Part shown: one piece after another, positions 1-10,460 of the stretch
How the letters are laid out: every line of letters starts with the position of its first letter
Position numbering within the stretch: position 1 is the first letter of the stretch
Origin: Gammaproteobacteria bacterium
Lineage (GTDB): Bacteria; Pseudomonadota; Gammaproteobacteria; DSM-19610
DNA: 64,000 nucleotides
Assembly (NCBI GenBank): GCA_011374975.1
Contig: DRNU01000225.1
Location: 1 to 64,000 of the forward strand
Direction: 5' to 3'
Made by a program: the position numbers and the translations under genes
The notes under the pieces: generated by a model
Told to the model about the DNA's origin: nothing
The model's input: only the letters and a program-made list of their open reading frames with translations
The model's database searches: none

Positions 1-2
1 GG

Positions 3-623
3 GCGGATGCCGAGCCAACCGTCGGGCTTGACCGCCCGGATGATGACCGGTTTTCCGGCATGGTGGCTGCACAGATCGGAATCGGCTCGCCGGCTCTCAG
101 GAACAGGGATGCGATGCCGGATTTCGCCAAACAGTACTTTGCCGGCCGCCTGTCCGCCCAGACCAAAAATGCCGAGGGCCTGCTGGCGATCCTGGATGAC
201 TATTTCCACATGCCGGCGACACTGGACCAGTTCGTCGGTGAATGGCTGGCCATGCCGGCGCATTCGCAGATGCGGCTCGGTATGTCGCGCCTGACCGGTT
301 CACTGGGCGAGACGACCACGCTGGGGGAGTATGTCTGGGAATGCCAGCATAAATTCCGGCTCACCTTCGGGCCACTGAGTATGGACGACTACCAGCGCAT
401 GCTGCCCGGGGGCGCCAGTCTTACCGCCCTGATTGCGATTGTGCGTACCTATATCGGGGACGAATACAACTGGGACGTCTGCCTGATCCTGGACAAATCC
501 GAAGTCAGGCCAACCTTGCTGGGTGAGTTCGGGCAACTGGGCTGGACAACCTGGATGTCTGACCAGGAACCGGAACACGATCCGCAAGACCTGTACCTGG
601 ACCCGATGCAGGAAGTGATTTGA
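3..623 (+). CDS. tssG: T6SS baseplate subunit TssG (VasB/ImpH family), C-terminal part; 5' end outside window
   Basis: Open from window edge; AKQYFAGRLSAQTKNAEGLLAILDDYF...VGEWLAMP...GETTTLGEYVWECQHKFRLTFGPL is TssG-like; followed by clpV. Confidence 0.88.
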   Translation, partial: ADAEPTVGLDRPDDDRFSGMVAAQIGIGSPALRNRDAMPDFAKQYFAGRLSAQTKNAEGLLAILDDYFHMPATLDQFVGEWLAMPAHSQMRLGMSRLTGSLGETTTLGEYVWECQHKFRLTFGPLSMDDYQRMLPGGASLTALIAIVRTYIGDEYNWDVCLILDKSEVRPTLLGEFGQLGWTTWMSDQEPEHDPQDLYLDPMQEVI

Positions 624-682
624 AGTGGCGCGGGTAAGCGCCTGCGCAGGCAGTTCAAACAAAACAGAGTAGGAGTAGGGAA

Positions 683-3442
683 ATGACGGAAATCAGCCGC
701 ACGGCACTGTTTGGCAAGTTAAACAAGGTGGCCTACAAGGCAATAGAGAGTGCAACCGTGTTCTGCAAGATGCGCGGCAATCCCTATGTTGAACTGGTGC
801 ACTGGTTGCACCAGATTCTCCAGGTCCGGGACTCGGACCTGCACCACATCATCAAACAGTTTGATATCAACCCGTCCACCCTGGTCAAGGATATGACCGA
901 TGCCCTGGACACCCTGCCCAGGGGGTCGACATCCATTTCCGACCTGTCGGTTCACGTCGAGGAAGCTGTGGAACGCGGCTGGGTCTATGGCAGCCTGATG
1001 TTCGGCGAATCACAGGTGCGTACCGGCCACCTGATGGTCGGTATTGTCAAAACACGGGGGCTGCGCAATGAGCTGCTGTCGATTTCAAAGGAATTCGACA
1101 AGATAAAAACCGAAACCCTGACTGAACGATTCGACGAAGTGGTCGCGGGTTCGCCCGAGGAAGGCATGGGTGCCACCGACGGCTTCCAGGCCGGTGGCGG
1201 GGCGGTTCCCGGTGAAGCCAGTGGTGCCATGCCGCCGGCGCAGATGGGCAAGCAGGAGGCGCTCAGGCAGTTTACTGTCGATCTCACCGAGCAGGCCCGC
1301 GAGGGGAAAATGGATCCGATTGTCGGTCGCGATGAAGAAATCCGTCAGATCATCGACATCCTCATGCGCCGGCGCCAGAACAACCCGATACTGACGGGCG
1401 AGGCGGGTGTCGGCAAGACCGCGGTGGTGGAAGGTTTTGCACAACGTATCGTGGCCGGTGATGTCCCGCCGCCATTACAGGATGTGATCCTGCGTTCGCT
1501 CGATGTCGGCCTGCTGCAGGCCGGTGCAAGCATGAAGGGGGAATTCGAACAGCGTCTGAAACAGGTGATCGAAGAAGTGCAGTCTTCGGAAAAACCCATC
1601 ATCATGTTTATCGACGAAGCGCACACCCTGATTGGCGCCGGCGGTGCAGCGGGTACCGGCGACGCCGCCAACCTGCTCAAGCCGGCACTGGCGCGCGGTA
1701 CCCTGCGTACCGTGGCAGCGACCACCTGGGCTGAATACAAGAAGCACATCGAAAAAGATCCTGCATTGACCCGCCGCTTCCAGGTTGTGCAGGTCGACGA
1801 GCCCAGCGAAGAAAAAGCCATACTGATGATGCGCGGTGTGGCGAGCGTGATGGAGAAGCACCACAAGGTTCAGTTGCTCGACGAAGCACTGGAAGCCTCT
1901 GTACGCCTGTCGCACCGGTATATCCCGGCGCGCCAGTTGCCCGATAAATCAGTCAGCCTGCTGGACACGGCGTGTGCCCGTGTGGCCATCAGCCAGCACG
2001 CGGTCCCAGCCGAGGTCGATGACAGCCGGCGCCGTATCGAAGCGCTTGAAAGAGAGCTGGATATCATCGGGCGGGAAAAGGCGGTGGGCGTCGATACCAG
2101 CCAGCGCGAGGCCAGTGCGGAAGAGAAACTGGCCGCGGAAAAACAGCGGCTGGAAGAACTGGATGGGCGCTGGAACGGTGAGAAGGCGCTGGTCGAACAG
2201 ATACTGGAGCTGCGGGGCAAACTCAGGGGTCGGGTGGAGAAGGTCGAAGGCACCGACAGTGAGCTGGAGCAGGCAGCCGATGAAGCTGCCGAAGATGTGT
2301 CCGTCGATTCAGCCGACCCCGGTGAGGGGGAAGACAAGTTGTCCGGGGCCGAGCGGGAAGCCTTGCTTGAGGAGTTGAAGGTCCTGCAGGCCAAACTGCG
2401 CGAACTGCAGGGCGAGCACCCCCTGATTCTGCCCTCCGTGGATCAACAGGCCGTTGGCTCGGTGGTCCAGGACTGGACCGGTATTCCGGTCGGACGCATG
2501 GTCAAGAACGAAGTCGAGACAGTGCTGCACCTGGCCGACATCATCGAACAGCGCATCATCGGCCAGCGCCATGCGCTGGATATGATTGCCAGGCGTATCC
2601 AGACATCGCGCGCCAGCCTGGATAATCCCAACAAGCCTATCGGTGTGTTCATGCTGGCCGGTACTTCCGGTGTTGGCAAGACCGAAACCGCTCTGGCGCT
2701 GGCAGAGGCGCTGTATGGCGGTGAACAGAACATCATCACTATCAACATGAGCGAGTACCAGGAAGCACACACGGTGTCGACCCTGAAAGGCGCACCGCCC
2801 GGCTATGTCGGCTACGGCGAGGGCGGGGTGCTCACCGAGGCGGTACGTCGCCGGCCGTACAGCGTGGTGCTGCTGGATGAAGTGGAAAAGGCCCACCCCG
2901 ATGTGCATGAAATCTTTTTCCAGGTGTTTGACAAGGGCTGGATGGAAGACGGTGAAGGCCGGGTTATTGATTTCAAGAACACCCTGATCCTCCTGACCAC
3001 CAATGCCGGTACCGACCTGATTGCCAACCTGTGCAAGGACCCGGAGCTCATGCCCGATCCCGAGGGCATCGCCAAGGCACTGCGCGAACCCCTGCTCAAG
3101 GTGTTCCCGCCGGCGCTGCTCGGTCGCCTGGTGGTGATTCCCTATTACCCGCTCACCGACGAAATAATTGCTGCAATCGCCAGGCTGCAGCTCAAGCGCA
3201 TCGAGAAGCGCATTATGGAAAATCACAAGGTGCCGTTCAGTTACGATGAGGATGTTGTCAAGCTGATTACCGAACGCTGTACGGAAGTCGAAAGTGGCGG
3301 GCGCATGATAGATGCGATCCTGACCAATACCGTTTTGCCGGAAATCAGCCAGGTATTCCTGACCCGGATGATCGAGGGCAAGCCGGCAGAAAAGGTACAT
3401 GTCGGTGTAAGTGAAGGTGAGTTCTCATATACTTTTGATTAG
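683..3442 (+). CDS. clpV: T6SS AAA+ ATPase ClpV/TssH
   Basis: 919 aa; two Walker A motifs (GEAGVGKTAVVEG, GTSGVGKTETALALAEALYGG), ClpV-type N-terminus, downstream of tssG; RBS aggag. Confidence 0.95.
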   Translation: MTEISRTALFGKLNKVAYKAIESATVFCKMRGNPYVELVHWLHQILQVRDSDLHHIIKQFDINPSTLVKDMTDALDTLPRGSTSISDLSVHVEEAVERGWVYGSLMFGESQVRTGHLMVGIVKTRGLRNELLSISKEFDKIKTETLTERFDEVVAGSPEEGMGATDGFQAGGGAVPGEASGAMPPAQMGKQEALRQFTVDLTEQAREGKMDPIVGRDEEIRQIIDILMRRRQNNPILTGEAGVGKTAVVEGFAQRIVAGDVPPPLQDVILRSLDVGLLQAGASMKGEFEQRLKQVIEEVQSSEKPIIMFIDEAHTLIGAGGAAGTGDAANLLKPALARGTLRTVAATTWAEYKKHIEKDPALTRRFQVVQVDEPSEEKAILMMRGVASVMEKHHKVQLLDEALEASVRLSHRYIPARQLPDKSVSLLDTACARVAISQHAVPAEVDDSRRRIEALERELDIIGREKAVGVDTSQREASAEEKLAAEKQRLEELDGRWNGEKALVEQILELRGKLRGRVEKVEGTDSELEQAADEAAEDVSVDSADPGEGEDKLSGAEREALLEELKVLQAKLRELQGEHPLILPSVDQQAVGSVVQDWTGIPVGRMVKNEVETVLHLADIIEQRIIGQRHALDMIARRIQTSRASLDNPNKPIGVFMLAGTSGVGKTETALALAEALYGGEQNIITINMSEYQEAHTVSTLKGAPPGYVGYGEGGVLTEAVRRRPYSVVLLDEVEKAHPDVHEIFFQVFDKGWMEDGEGRVIDFKNTLILLTTNAGTDLIANLCKDPELMPDPEGIAKALREPLLKVFPPALLGRLVVIPYYPLTDEIIAAIARLQLKRIEKRIMENHKVPFSYDEDVVKLITERCTEVESGGRMIDAILTNTVLPEISQVFLTRMIEGKPAEKVHVGVSEGEFSYTFD

Positions 3443-3455
3443 TTGACGGCTATGT

Positions 3456-3782
3456 GTGCATGACACAGGGACTGGAATAATACTCAACTATCCGCTTTTT
3501 GCATCGAGCAAGCGTATCCGGGCGGCCGCCAGGAATGCGCCACCGTTAAAGAAAGGCCACAGGGGGTACGGGGTGGCCCTTCTCCAGGGGGCGTTGATCG
3601 ACCTGGGCTACAAGCTGCCTCTTATAGAAGAGTCTGTTGAAATCAAGGATGCCTTCATGGGCGATTTCCACTGCCAGGGTCTGGCGAAAGAGTACAACGA
3701 GATCGGCTCTTTCAGTAAAACATTTGTCTGGAAGCATGGCGAAGCGATTCCTGCCGGGCAAATAACGCCGAAATCACGCTAG
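3456..3782 (+). CDS. Short protein with partial peptidoglycan-binding-like segment (PPLKKGHRGYGVALLQGALIDLGYKLP); possibly truncated T6SS cargo/accessory protein
   Basis: 108 aa ORF directly after clpV; only the first part of a PG_binding_1-like repeat is recognisable. Confidence 0.5.
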   Translation: MHDTGTGIILNYPLFASSKRIRAAARNAPPLKKGHRGYGVALLQGALIDLGYKLPLIEESVEIKDAFMGDFHCQGLAKEYNEIGSFSKTFVWKHGEAIPAGQITPKSR

Positions 3783-3802
3783 TGGAAAGCATGCGAGGGT
3801 CT

Positions 3803-4243
3803 ATGAAAATATCTGGAATACTCATCCTGTCACTCCTGCTGGCACTGGTAGCGTGTGATGGGGCAAGCGATAAGGGAACCGGCACAATGAATACGATCAA
3901 CCTCTCCGAATGGGAACGCAAAATGCACGTCACATTTCCCGAAGACACCCGGGCCCTGGGGCTTCGGGTCGAGCCCGGGATGGACGACGCAGCCTACCTG
4001 AAAGTGCGCATGCCGGTACGGGCCTGGGAGAAATTCCTTGAAGAATCCCCTGTCGATCCGCAGGATCTGGACACCGCAAAACGGTTCTTCCTCGGTGATG
4101 ACGACGACTGGTGGGATCCCGGTAAACCGGCGGAACTGCCCACAGCCCAGGCGAACCTGCCGGATGGCAGTGTTTTAAATCTTGGTGTGGATCTGTCCGG
4201 GGCGACTGAGGCCACGGTTTATCTCATGTGGCACCAGCGTTGA
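3803..4243 (+). CDS. Putative lipoprotein of unknown function
   Basis: MKISGILILSLLLALVACDGASD: signal peptide with lipobox (LVAC); upstream in-frame GTG at 3782 also possible. Confidence 0.65.
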   Translation: MKISGILILSLLLALVACDGASDKGTGTMNTINLSEWERKMHVTFPEDTRALGLRVEPGMDDAAYLKVRMPVRAWEKFLEESPVDPQDLDTAKRFFLGDDDDWWDPGKPAELPTAQANLPDGSVLNLGVDLSGATEATVYLMWHQR

Positions 4244-4292
4244 GCCGGACAGCAGGTGCAGTGACTGGCGATGGAGATACCGGTGCCCGGCC

Positions 4293-5816
4293 TTACCATT
4301 GTCCGGCCAGTGCAGGGCTGGTTTCTGAAACAGACTGAAAACGTGGCAGTCGCACACTGTTGGTATTTTTCAGGCTGACCAGTGGTATCAGGCCCAGCTG
4401 CAGAATACGGTCTATTGCTGTCTCTGACAGAAAAACCTCGCTACACGGGGTGAGCGTCCATTCTCCGTTCTCCTGGTAGCTGTAGGCCGGTAACTCACCG
4501 ATATCCTGCACGTCATCCGGTTGCATCCGCCAGCCCCGTTCGGTAAATGCCCGGGCGATCAACCGGGCGACGGCGAAGGCCGGGTTCCCCCACAGCAGCT
4601 GGTTTGTATTCCCGGGTTCTGTTATCTCCTCGAACGCAAACAGTTCAAGCTCGTCAGTGTTTTCACCATAGGGCAGGCGCATCAGCAGGCGCGGAAGTGC
4701 CAGCCCGATCCAGGGAGCGACCGGGCTTTGTCGCAGTGCCTGCCAGTTGTCTGATTCCTGTTCTGCGGGCTTCCAGTCACGCGGGTCCGGTGTCGCGGGG
4801 AGAGACCGGCAGCCGAGAATACCCGGGCTCGCGGCAGCCAGGAGCGGGCCCCCGGCCTGCGCTGCAACGGTGCCCAGTGCGGCAAGCACGGCAACATCTT
4901 CGGGGGACGCGTCAAAGGTATATGCCCCTACGATCAGTGACCAGGGTGAATTGCCGGGTGTTCTGCTGCCCTGCGTAACAAGCCGTTGAAACAGCCCGGA
5001 CTGCTCCAGGTCATCACCGGCCTGTTGAAAATCGCTCAACAGTTCATCCCTGGAAACATCACAGGCGAACAGTTTCAGGTTTTCATCCAGCTCTGTACGT
5101 CTTGCCAGGAAATCAAGCCCGCGCCACAGGGCTTCCAGGGCCCTGAATTCAGGATGCTGCAGGATTTGTCGCATCAGGTCACTGATCGCGTCTTCGGCGG
5201 CAGTCGTGTAGACGCGTTGTTCCGGTGCGGTTTCCGGTACTATCTGGTCTTTAATGGCTTCGCTGATCAGCTGTTCAACAGCGGAATGCGCATGCCGGGC
5301 GGGAGGGGATTCTTCTGTTGCAGCCGAACGGCCCAGAAGGCGTTCAAAGGTCGCGCTGTCGTCTTCCCCGCTGGCTGCAACTGTTGAGCGGGTTGACTCC
5401 TGCGTGGAGTTTGCAGTGATTGGCGGGCGGTGTATGGCGCGCAGTTGTGCGGCAGCTTCCGGGAATGTTGCGTTATCCGACAGGCGCCGGACGATATCAC
5501 GGAGTTCGTCAAAGACCGGCAGCCGCCGGTACAGACTGTCGGGATGGAAATCATCCATGGCCGAAAAAGTAACCGGCACCATCAGGCCATTCTCCAGCTG
5601 CAGGTCGAGTGTGGGCGTGAACTGCCCGGGCAGTTGGTCCAGGCTGTCGGGGTCAACCGGGTAGATCCGGCGTTCAGGCAGCGGGGTTCCTTCAGGCCGG
5701 GTCGATGAGGCCGAAAAATTGCCCAGTACCAGAATCTGCATGGGGTCAGTCTCGCGGGGAGCGGGTGTTCCGCGCGACGAGGAAAACCCGAAGCTGAATT
5801 CGATACGACCACCCAT
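4293..5816 (-). CDS. T6SS contractile sheath-like protein: TssB-like N-terminus fused to TssC-like C-terminus
   Basis: N-term ILVLGNFSA...FSAMDDFHPDSLYRRLPVFDELRDIVRRL (TssB-like); C-term LMRQILQHPEFRALEALWRGLDFL...SPWSLIVGAYTFDASPEDVAVLAALGTVAAQAGGPLLAAASPGILG (TssC/VipB-like); 507 aa. Confidence 0.8.
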   Translation of the reverse strand: MGGRIEFSFGFSSSRGTPAPRETDPMQILVLGNFSASSTRPEGTPLPERRIYPVDPDSLDQLPGQFTPTLDLQLENGLMVPVTFSAMDDFHPDSLYRRLPVFDELRDIVRRLSDNATFPEAAAQLRAIHRPPITANSTQESTRSTVAASGEDDSATFERLLGRSAATEESPPARHAHSAVEQLISEAIKDQIVPETAPEQRVYTTAAEDAISDLMRQILQHPEFRALEALWRGLDFLARRTELDENLKLFACDVSRDELLSDFQQAGDDLEQSGLFQRLVTQGSRTPGNSPWSLIVGAYTFDASPEDVAVLAALGTVAAQAGGPLLAAASPGILGCRSLPATPDPRDWKPAEQESDNWQALRQSPVAPWIGLALPRLLMRLPYGENTDELELFAFEEITEPGNTNQLLWGNPAFAVARLIARAFTERGWRMQPDDVQDIGELPAYSYQENGEWTLTPCSEVFLSETAIDRILQLGLIPLVSLKNTNSVRLPRFQSVSETSPALAGQW

Positions 5817-6034
5817 CTGGTATTCTCCCTGTTATGAATATCTGCGAGTGTAGACGCAATTGCCGGTAAAGACATCAGGCTGTCAGGCCCGGTATCGCTT
5901 TATTAAACGGTCAATTGGCATATAATTAAACTGATAAGAAGCGTAGTGAAGTCCCGTATGCTGACCAGCCGGATCGGCCCAGTAATTAAGAATATGCGGA
6001 ATAACTAACTATTAAGAACAGGACGGATTCCCCC

Positions 6035-8179
6035 ATGGCCAATACACGCCCCCTGACATTTAAAACGCCGCTTAAGGATGAACTGGCCATAACCTCATTG
6101 CAGGGGCATGAATCTCTGGGGCGCCTCTTCCAGTATGACCTTGAACTTTTCAGCCTCAACGAAGAAATCAATATCGACGATATTCTCGGGCAGGCTGTCA
6201 CCGTGCATTTCGATGCCGGTAGCGATGAGGAGCGGTACTTCAACGGTATTGTCAGCGCCTTCTCGCAGACCGGGCAGGTGGAGGATGGCGGTGCGACCTA
6301 TCAGGCGACGCTGCGGCCCTGGCTATGGTTCCTGACGCGCGCCGCGGACTGCCGTGTTTTCCTGCAGATGTCAGTGCCGGACATTATCAAACAGGTTATC
6401 AAGGACCAGGGATTCAGCGATATCAGGGACGAGCTGACCGAGAAGCACGAGGCCTGGGATTTCTGCGTTCAGTACCGCGAGACAGACTTCAACTTCATCA
6501 GTCGCCTGATGGAAGAAGAGGGGATCTATTATTACTTTACCCATGAGAAAGACAAACATATTCTCGTGCTGGCGGATTCCGGGAGTGCCCACGAGGCTAT
6601 CCGCAATGATGCGGTCATGTACTACGCTGTAGCGGGTTCCAACCTGAGAAGCGAACAGTGCGTGTCCTCATGGTTTGTCCGTCGCGAAGTGCAACCGGGT
6701 GCCTATGCATTAAACGACTATGATTTCAGACGGCCGAAGGCCGCCCTCAGAGTGCGCGAGCAGATACAGAAAAAACACGCCGGTTCGGAGTATGAAATCT
6801 ACGACTACCCGGGGGAATACGCGGACCGTTTTGAGGGGAGTAAAGGCGAATACGCGGATCTTCGGATCCAGGAACTGCATGTTCAGCAGGACCGGGCCGA
6901 GGGCATAACCGACCTGCGTATCATGTCCACCGGTGGCCTGTTCAAGCTGGACAACCACCCCAGGAAAGACCAGAACAAGGAATACCTGGTCACCGATACG
7001 GTCTACGAGATTTCCCTGTATGGCGACTCGGGTGGCGGGAATGAAATGGTGTACCAATGCCAGTTTACGGCCATTGACAGCCAGACACCGTTCCGCCCGG
7101 GGCGTGTAACACGAAAACCCGTGGTACAGGGACCGCAAACCGCGGTGGTCGTCGATGATGCCGCCGACGAATATGGCCGGGTAAAAGTCCGGTTCTTCTG
7201 GGACCGGGACGAGGATGATTCCTGCTGGGTGCGTGTCTCGCAGAATTCGGCGGGCATGGGCTGGGGCAGCATGTTTGTCCCGCACGTCGGGCACGAGGTT
7301 ATTGTCAGCTTCCTGGAAGGGGACCCGGACCGGCCGATCATTACCGGGCGGGTCTACAATGCCGAGAACATGCCGCCCGATCTCTGGACCGGGGGTATAG
7401 ACAACAGCGTGATAACAGATCACGTTGAGAACAAGATCAACCTGGACGGGGCGGGTACGCCGATAATCCATATTACCCAGCCGTCCGGTAATGAAATCCT
7501 GATGAATGATGACGAAGGGATTCAGGTCAGGGACCACTATGGCAACGAAATTGTCATGGATGCGCAGCAAGGTACGATCAAGATACGTTCTCCCAGCCAT
7601 GAATCTGTTTTTATCCTGGGTCAGAGCCTCTACTTTTCAACGGACAGCGATGCGAAAACCCTTGTAAAGGGTAATGAGACCAGGCTGATTTCGGGAAAGC
7701 TTGAGACAAAGATACTTGATTTTACATCAGAGACTTTTGTTGGCATGAAGCACTCGCAGTCGCTTGCCGCCACGTATGATACTTTCATTGGCCTGAAAAC
7801 CGCCACATCCATGGCAGTCGATATATCCGGGAACAAGGATATAAAGGTTTTCAAGGATAAAAAAGTCGAGCACACGCTTGACGAGTACATGAAAGTGGCC
7901 GCGAAGCAATATGTGAAGTTCAACGTCGACGGTGAGTCTTCGGAGCTGCACCTGACAAAGACAGCCGCGCTTACGGCATCCGGGGCATCCTCCATTGAAA
8001 TCAAGAAAGATGCCGAAATCATTATTTCGGGCAAGAACAAGGTGAATGTGAATGGCCCCGACCAGATCACATTAAGCGCAAAGAAAGGCGAAGTAAAAAT
8101 GAAGGCAGGCTCCAAGGGTATCAAGCTGAATACAGGTGGCAATGTGACCGTCAGCGGATCAAAGATCAACATCGGTTAA
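6035..8179 (+). CDS. vgrG: T6SS spike protein VgrG/TssI
   Basis: 714 aa; gp27/gp5-like: RMLLQYRETDFNFISRLMEEEGIYYYF-type motif (QYRETDFNFISRLMEEEGIYYYFTHE), DEYGRVKVRFFWDRDEDDSCWVRVSQNSAGMGWGSMFVPHVGHEVIVSFLEGDPDRPIITGRVYNAENMPP. Confidence 0.97.
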   Translation: MANTRPLTFKTPLKDELAITSLQGHESLGRLFQYDLELFSLNEEINIDDILGQAVTVHFDAGSDEERYFNGIVSAFSQTGQVEDGGATYQATLRPWLWFLTRAADCRVFLQMSVPDIIKQVIKDQGFSDIRDELTEKHEAWDFCVQYRETDFNFISRLMEEEGIYYYFTHEKDKHILVLADSGSAHEAIRNDAVMYYAVAGSNLRSEQCVSSWFVRREVQPGAYALNDYDFRRPKAALRVREQIQKKHAGSEYEIYDYPGEYADRFEGSKGEYADLRIQELHVQQDRAEGITDLRIMSTGGLFKLDNHPRKDQNKEYLVTDTVYEISLYGDSGGGNEMVYQCQFTAIDSQTPFRPGRVTRKPVVQGPQTAVVVDDAADEYGRVKVRFFWDRDEDDSCWVRVSQNSAGMGWGSMFVPHVGHEVIVSFLEGDPDRPIITGRVYNAENMPPDLWTGGIDNSVITDHVENKINLDGAGTPIIHITQPSGNEILMNDDEGIQVRDHYGNEIVMDAQQGTIKIRSPSHESVFILGQSLYFSTDSDAKTLVKGNETRLISGKLETKILDFTSETFVGMKHSQSLAATYDTFIGLKTATSMAVDISGNKDIKVFKDKKVEHTLDEYMKVAAKQYVKFNVDGESSELHLTKTAALTASGASSIEIKKDAEIIISGKNKVNVNGPDQITLSAKKGEVKMKAGSKGIKLNTGGNVTVSGSKINIG

Positions 8180-8232
8180 ACGCGGGCGCCGTATGCCATG
8201 CCCACCGGGAAGGATGTTCAGGAAGAATCGAC

Positions 8233-10455
8233 TTGGAAATATATAATTGTACAGATTATCAGTTCGCTATCCTGAATGGTCGCCTGGGGTTTCCGGGTCA
8301 TAGCGCGACTTTTATCGTAAAGGGCTGTTTTCAGTTAAACAATAACGGGACAGTCCAGCCTGTCGAAGAACAGATTTTTCCAACAGGCGATGAATACTAC
8401 CCGGATGACGATGAGCAACAGGGCAGTATTCGCTATCCCTCTGATTTCTCATATTTCAAGGCGCGGGCTGACATGGGGGTGGTCGGGCATTGTTATGCAC
8501 CGTCCGGGACTGTGGTCACTTCCAGTGCGGTCAGGGTCGCAATCAATGACCGGGCCAGGGAACTGCACGTGTTCGGCGACCGCTTCTGGGAGCGGAAAAT
8601 GGGTGTTCTGGGTGTAACAGAACCGGCACCCTTTGAAAAAATGGAGTTGCGCTACGAAAACAGCTTTGGTGGACAGGGCTTCGAAGCAAACCCGGCAGGC
8701 AAGGGCGTGGCAAAGGTCGCGCTGGAAAACGGGGCGACTGTCTGGCCGTTGCCCAACATAGAAAACCCGCAGCAACGGATCGGCACTCCTGATCACAGGC
8801 CGGAGCCGGCCGGTTTCGGACCTTTGAACGCGACCTGGCAGTATCGCAGGCAGAAGCTCGGCACGTACGATAAAAAATGGCTCGAGAACAAATGGCCCTG
8901 GTTTCCCGATGATTTCGATTCGGGTTACTTTAACGCCGCGCCACCGGCACAGCAGCTGGATACTTACCTGAACGGCGATGAATCACTGCAGTTTGTCAAC
9001 ATGCACCCGGAGATTGCGGATTACCGTACCCGGTTGCCGGGGCTCAGGGTGCGCTGTTTTACACGTACACATTCCGCGGATCCCGCCATCGGCAAGTCTT
9101 TCCAGGAAATAGCCATGAACCTGGATACGCTCTGGGTCGATATGGATGCTGAACAGCTGGTGCTGGTATGGCGCGGCTGGTCCCGGGTGGATTCCGGTGA
9201 AATGGAGGATATCCAGGATATCCTGGTGCTCGCCGAAGCCCTGGACGGGCAATCAATGGAAGTGGAGGACTGTTACGCGGTGCTGAATCAATGCATAGCG
9301 GAACTGGACCAGGACATGGAGGAAGAAGAACCGGAAAGGTCCGCCGTGCCTGTAGAAGCAGAACCGGCTGTCGATATCGACGGGATTATTGCCGGTGCAG
9401 AGGCGACTTCCAGGCAGGCCATGATCGATGCGGGAGTAGACCCGGACAATCTGCCGCAGCCTTCCGATGCAGACAAAAGAAAAGAAGCCGAGCTTCTGGC
9501 TGAGCTGGGTATAGAACGGCAGGAGGAAAATCCCCTGACACGAGAACACATTGCAACACGCGTTCTCAACCGGGAAAGCTTTTTCCAGGAAGATTTAACG
9601 GGCCTGGAACTCGGCGGTATTGATTTCAGCGGGATCGATTTGCGTGAAACGAATTTGTCCGGGATTGACCTGAAGCACAGCAACTTTTCATCAGCAGACC
9701 TGACCGGCGCGGTATTGAATGGGGCGGACCTGTCACGGGTTGATTTACAGGCCGCCTGTTTGCGTGACGCGGACCTGACGGGGGCGTTGCTGACCGAGGC
9801 GAACCTGGCCGGCGCGAACCTGGAGGGTACGGTGCTCGAATCCTGCAACTCGCAGTCGGCGAATTTTGAAAATGTCCAGGCGGCGGAGGCTGATTTCAGC
9901 AATGCCAGGCTGCGCGGGAGCCGGTTTTCCCGGGCCGTTTTAACGGCAGCATCTTTTGAAGAAGCCGATCTCAATCACACAGTGATGACGGGGGCACAGT
10001 TGCAGAATGCCAGGTTTGACAAGGCCACGGCAATCTACGCGAATTTCAGCGGGTCTGATATGACCGGTGCACGGGCTTCGGACAGTTGCGACTTCTCGGG
10101 TGCGGTACTGGGCGATTGCCAGCTGGAGGGGGCGAACTTTGAAGGCGCCCGGTGTATTCAGACTGATTTTTCCTATGCGGATATGCACGATGTCAATCTC
10201 ATCGGCGCTGATCTTAAAGATGCGAACCTGACTTGTGCCGATCTGCGGCAGGCGAAACTGGCCAAGGCCGGCCTGGAGAATGCCAGCCTGGTGCAGGCCA
10301 ACCTTTATGAGGCGAGCCTGGAACAAGCCGTGCTGGAGAAAACGGATTTCCGTGGCGCGAACCTGTACGCGGCTGAATTCCTTGACGCTGAAATTTCGCA
10401 TTCAGATTTTGAGCAGGCGAATCTGAAGATGACCAAGCTGGAAAGGACCGGGTAG
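8233..10455 (+). CDS. DUF2169 domain protein with C-terminal pentapeptide repeats (T6SS-associated)
   Basis: 740 aa, TTG start; N-term NGRLGFPGHSATFIVKGCF...RYENSFGGQGFEANPAGKG (DUF2169); C-term about 290 aa of A(D/N)LxxA repeats. Confidence 0.88.
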   Translation: MEIYNCTDYQFAILNGRLGFPGHSATFIVKGCFQLNNNGTVQPVEEQIFPTGDEYYPDDDEQQGSIRYPSDFSYFKARADMGVVGHCYAPSGTVVTSSAVRVAINDRARELHVFGDRFWERKMGVLGVTEPAPFEKMELRYENSFGGQGFEANPAGKGVAKVALENGATVWPLPNIENPQQRIGTPDHRPEPAGFGPLNATWQYRRQKLGTYDKKWLENKWPWFPDDFDSGYFNAAPPAQQLDTYLNGDESLQFVNMHPEIADYRTRLPGLRVRCFTRTHSADPAIGKSFQEIAMNLDTLWVDMDAEQLVLVWRGWSRVDSGEMEDIQDILVLAEALDGQSMEVEDCYAVLNQCIAELDQDMEEEEPERSAVPVEAEPAVDIDGIIAGAEATSRQAMIDAGVDPDNLPQPSDADKRKEAELLAELGIERQEENPLTREHIATRVLNRESFFQEDLTGLELGGIDFSGIDLRETNLSGIDLKHSNFSSADLTGAVLNGADLSRVDLQAACLRDADLTGALLTEANLAGANLEGTVLESCNSQSANFENVQAAEADFSNARLRGSRFSRAVLTAASFEEADLNHTVMTGAQLQNARFDKATAIYANFSGSDMTGARASDSCDFSGAVLGDCQLEGANFEGARCIQTDFSYADMHDVNLIGADLKDANLTCADLRQAKLAKAGLENASLVQANLYEASLEQAVLEKTDFRGANLYAAEFLDAEISHSDFEQANLKMTKLERTG

Positions 10456-10460
10456 CGGCT

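Noticed and set aside
2309-3400. 363-aa minus-strand ORF opposite clpV
   Set aside because: Antisense shadow ORF; the plus-strand ClpV is certain.
5921-5926. tataat -10-like box upstream of vgrG
   Set aside because: No convincing -35 at proper spacing; too weak to call as a promoter.
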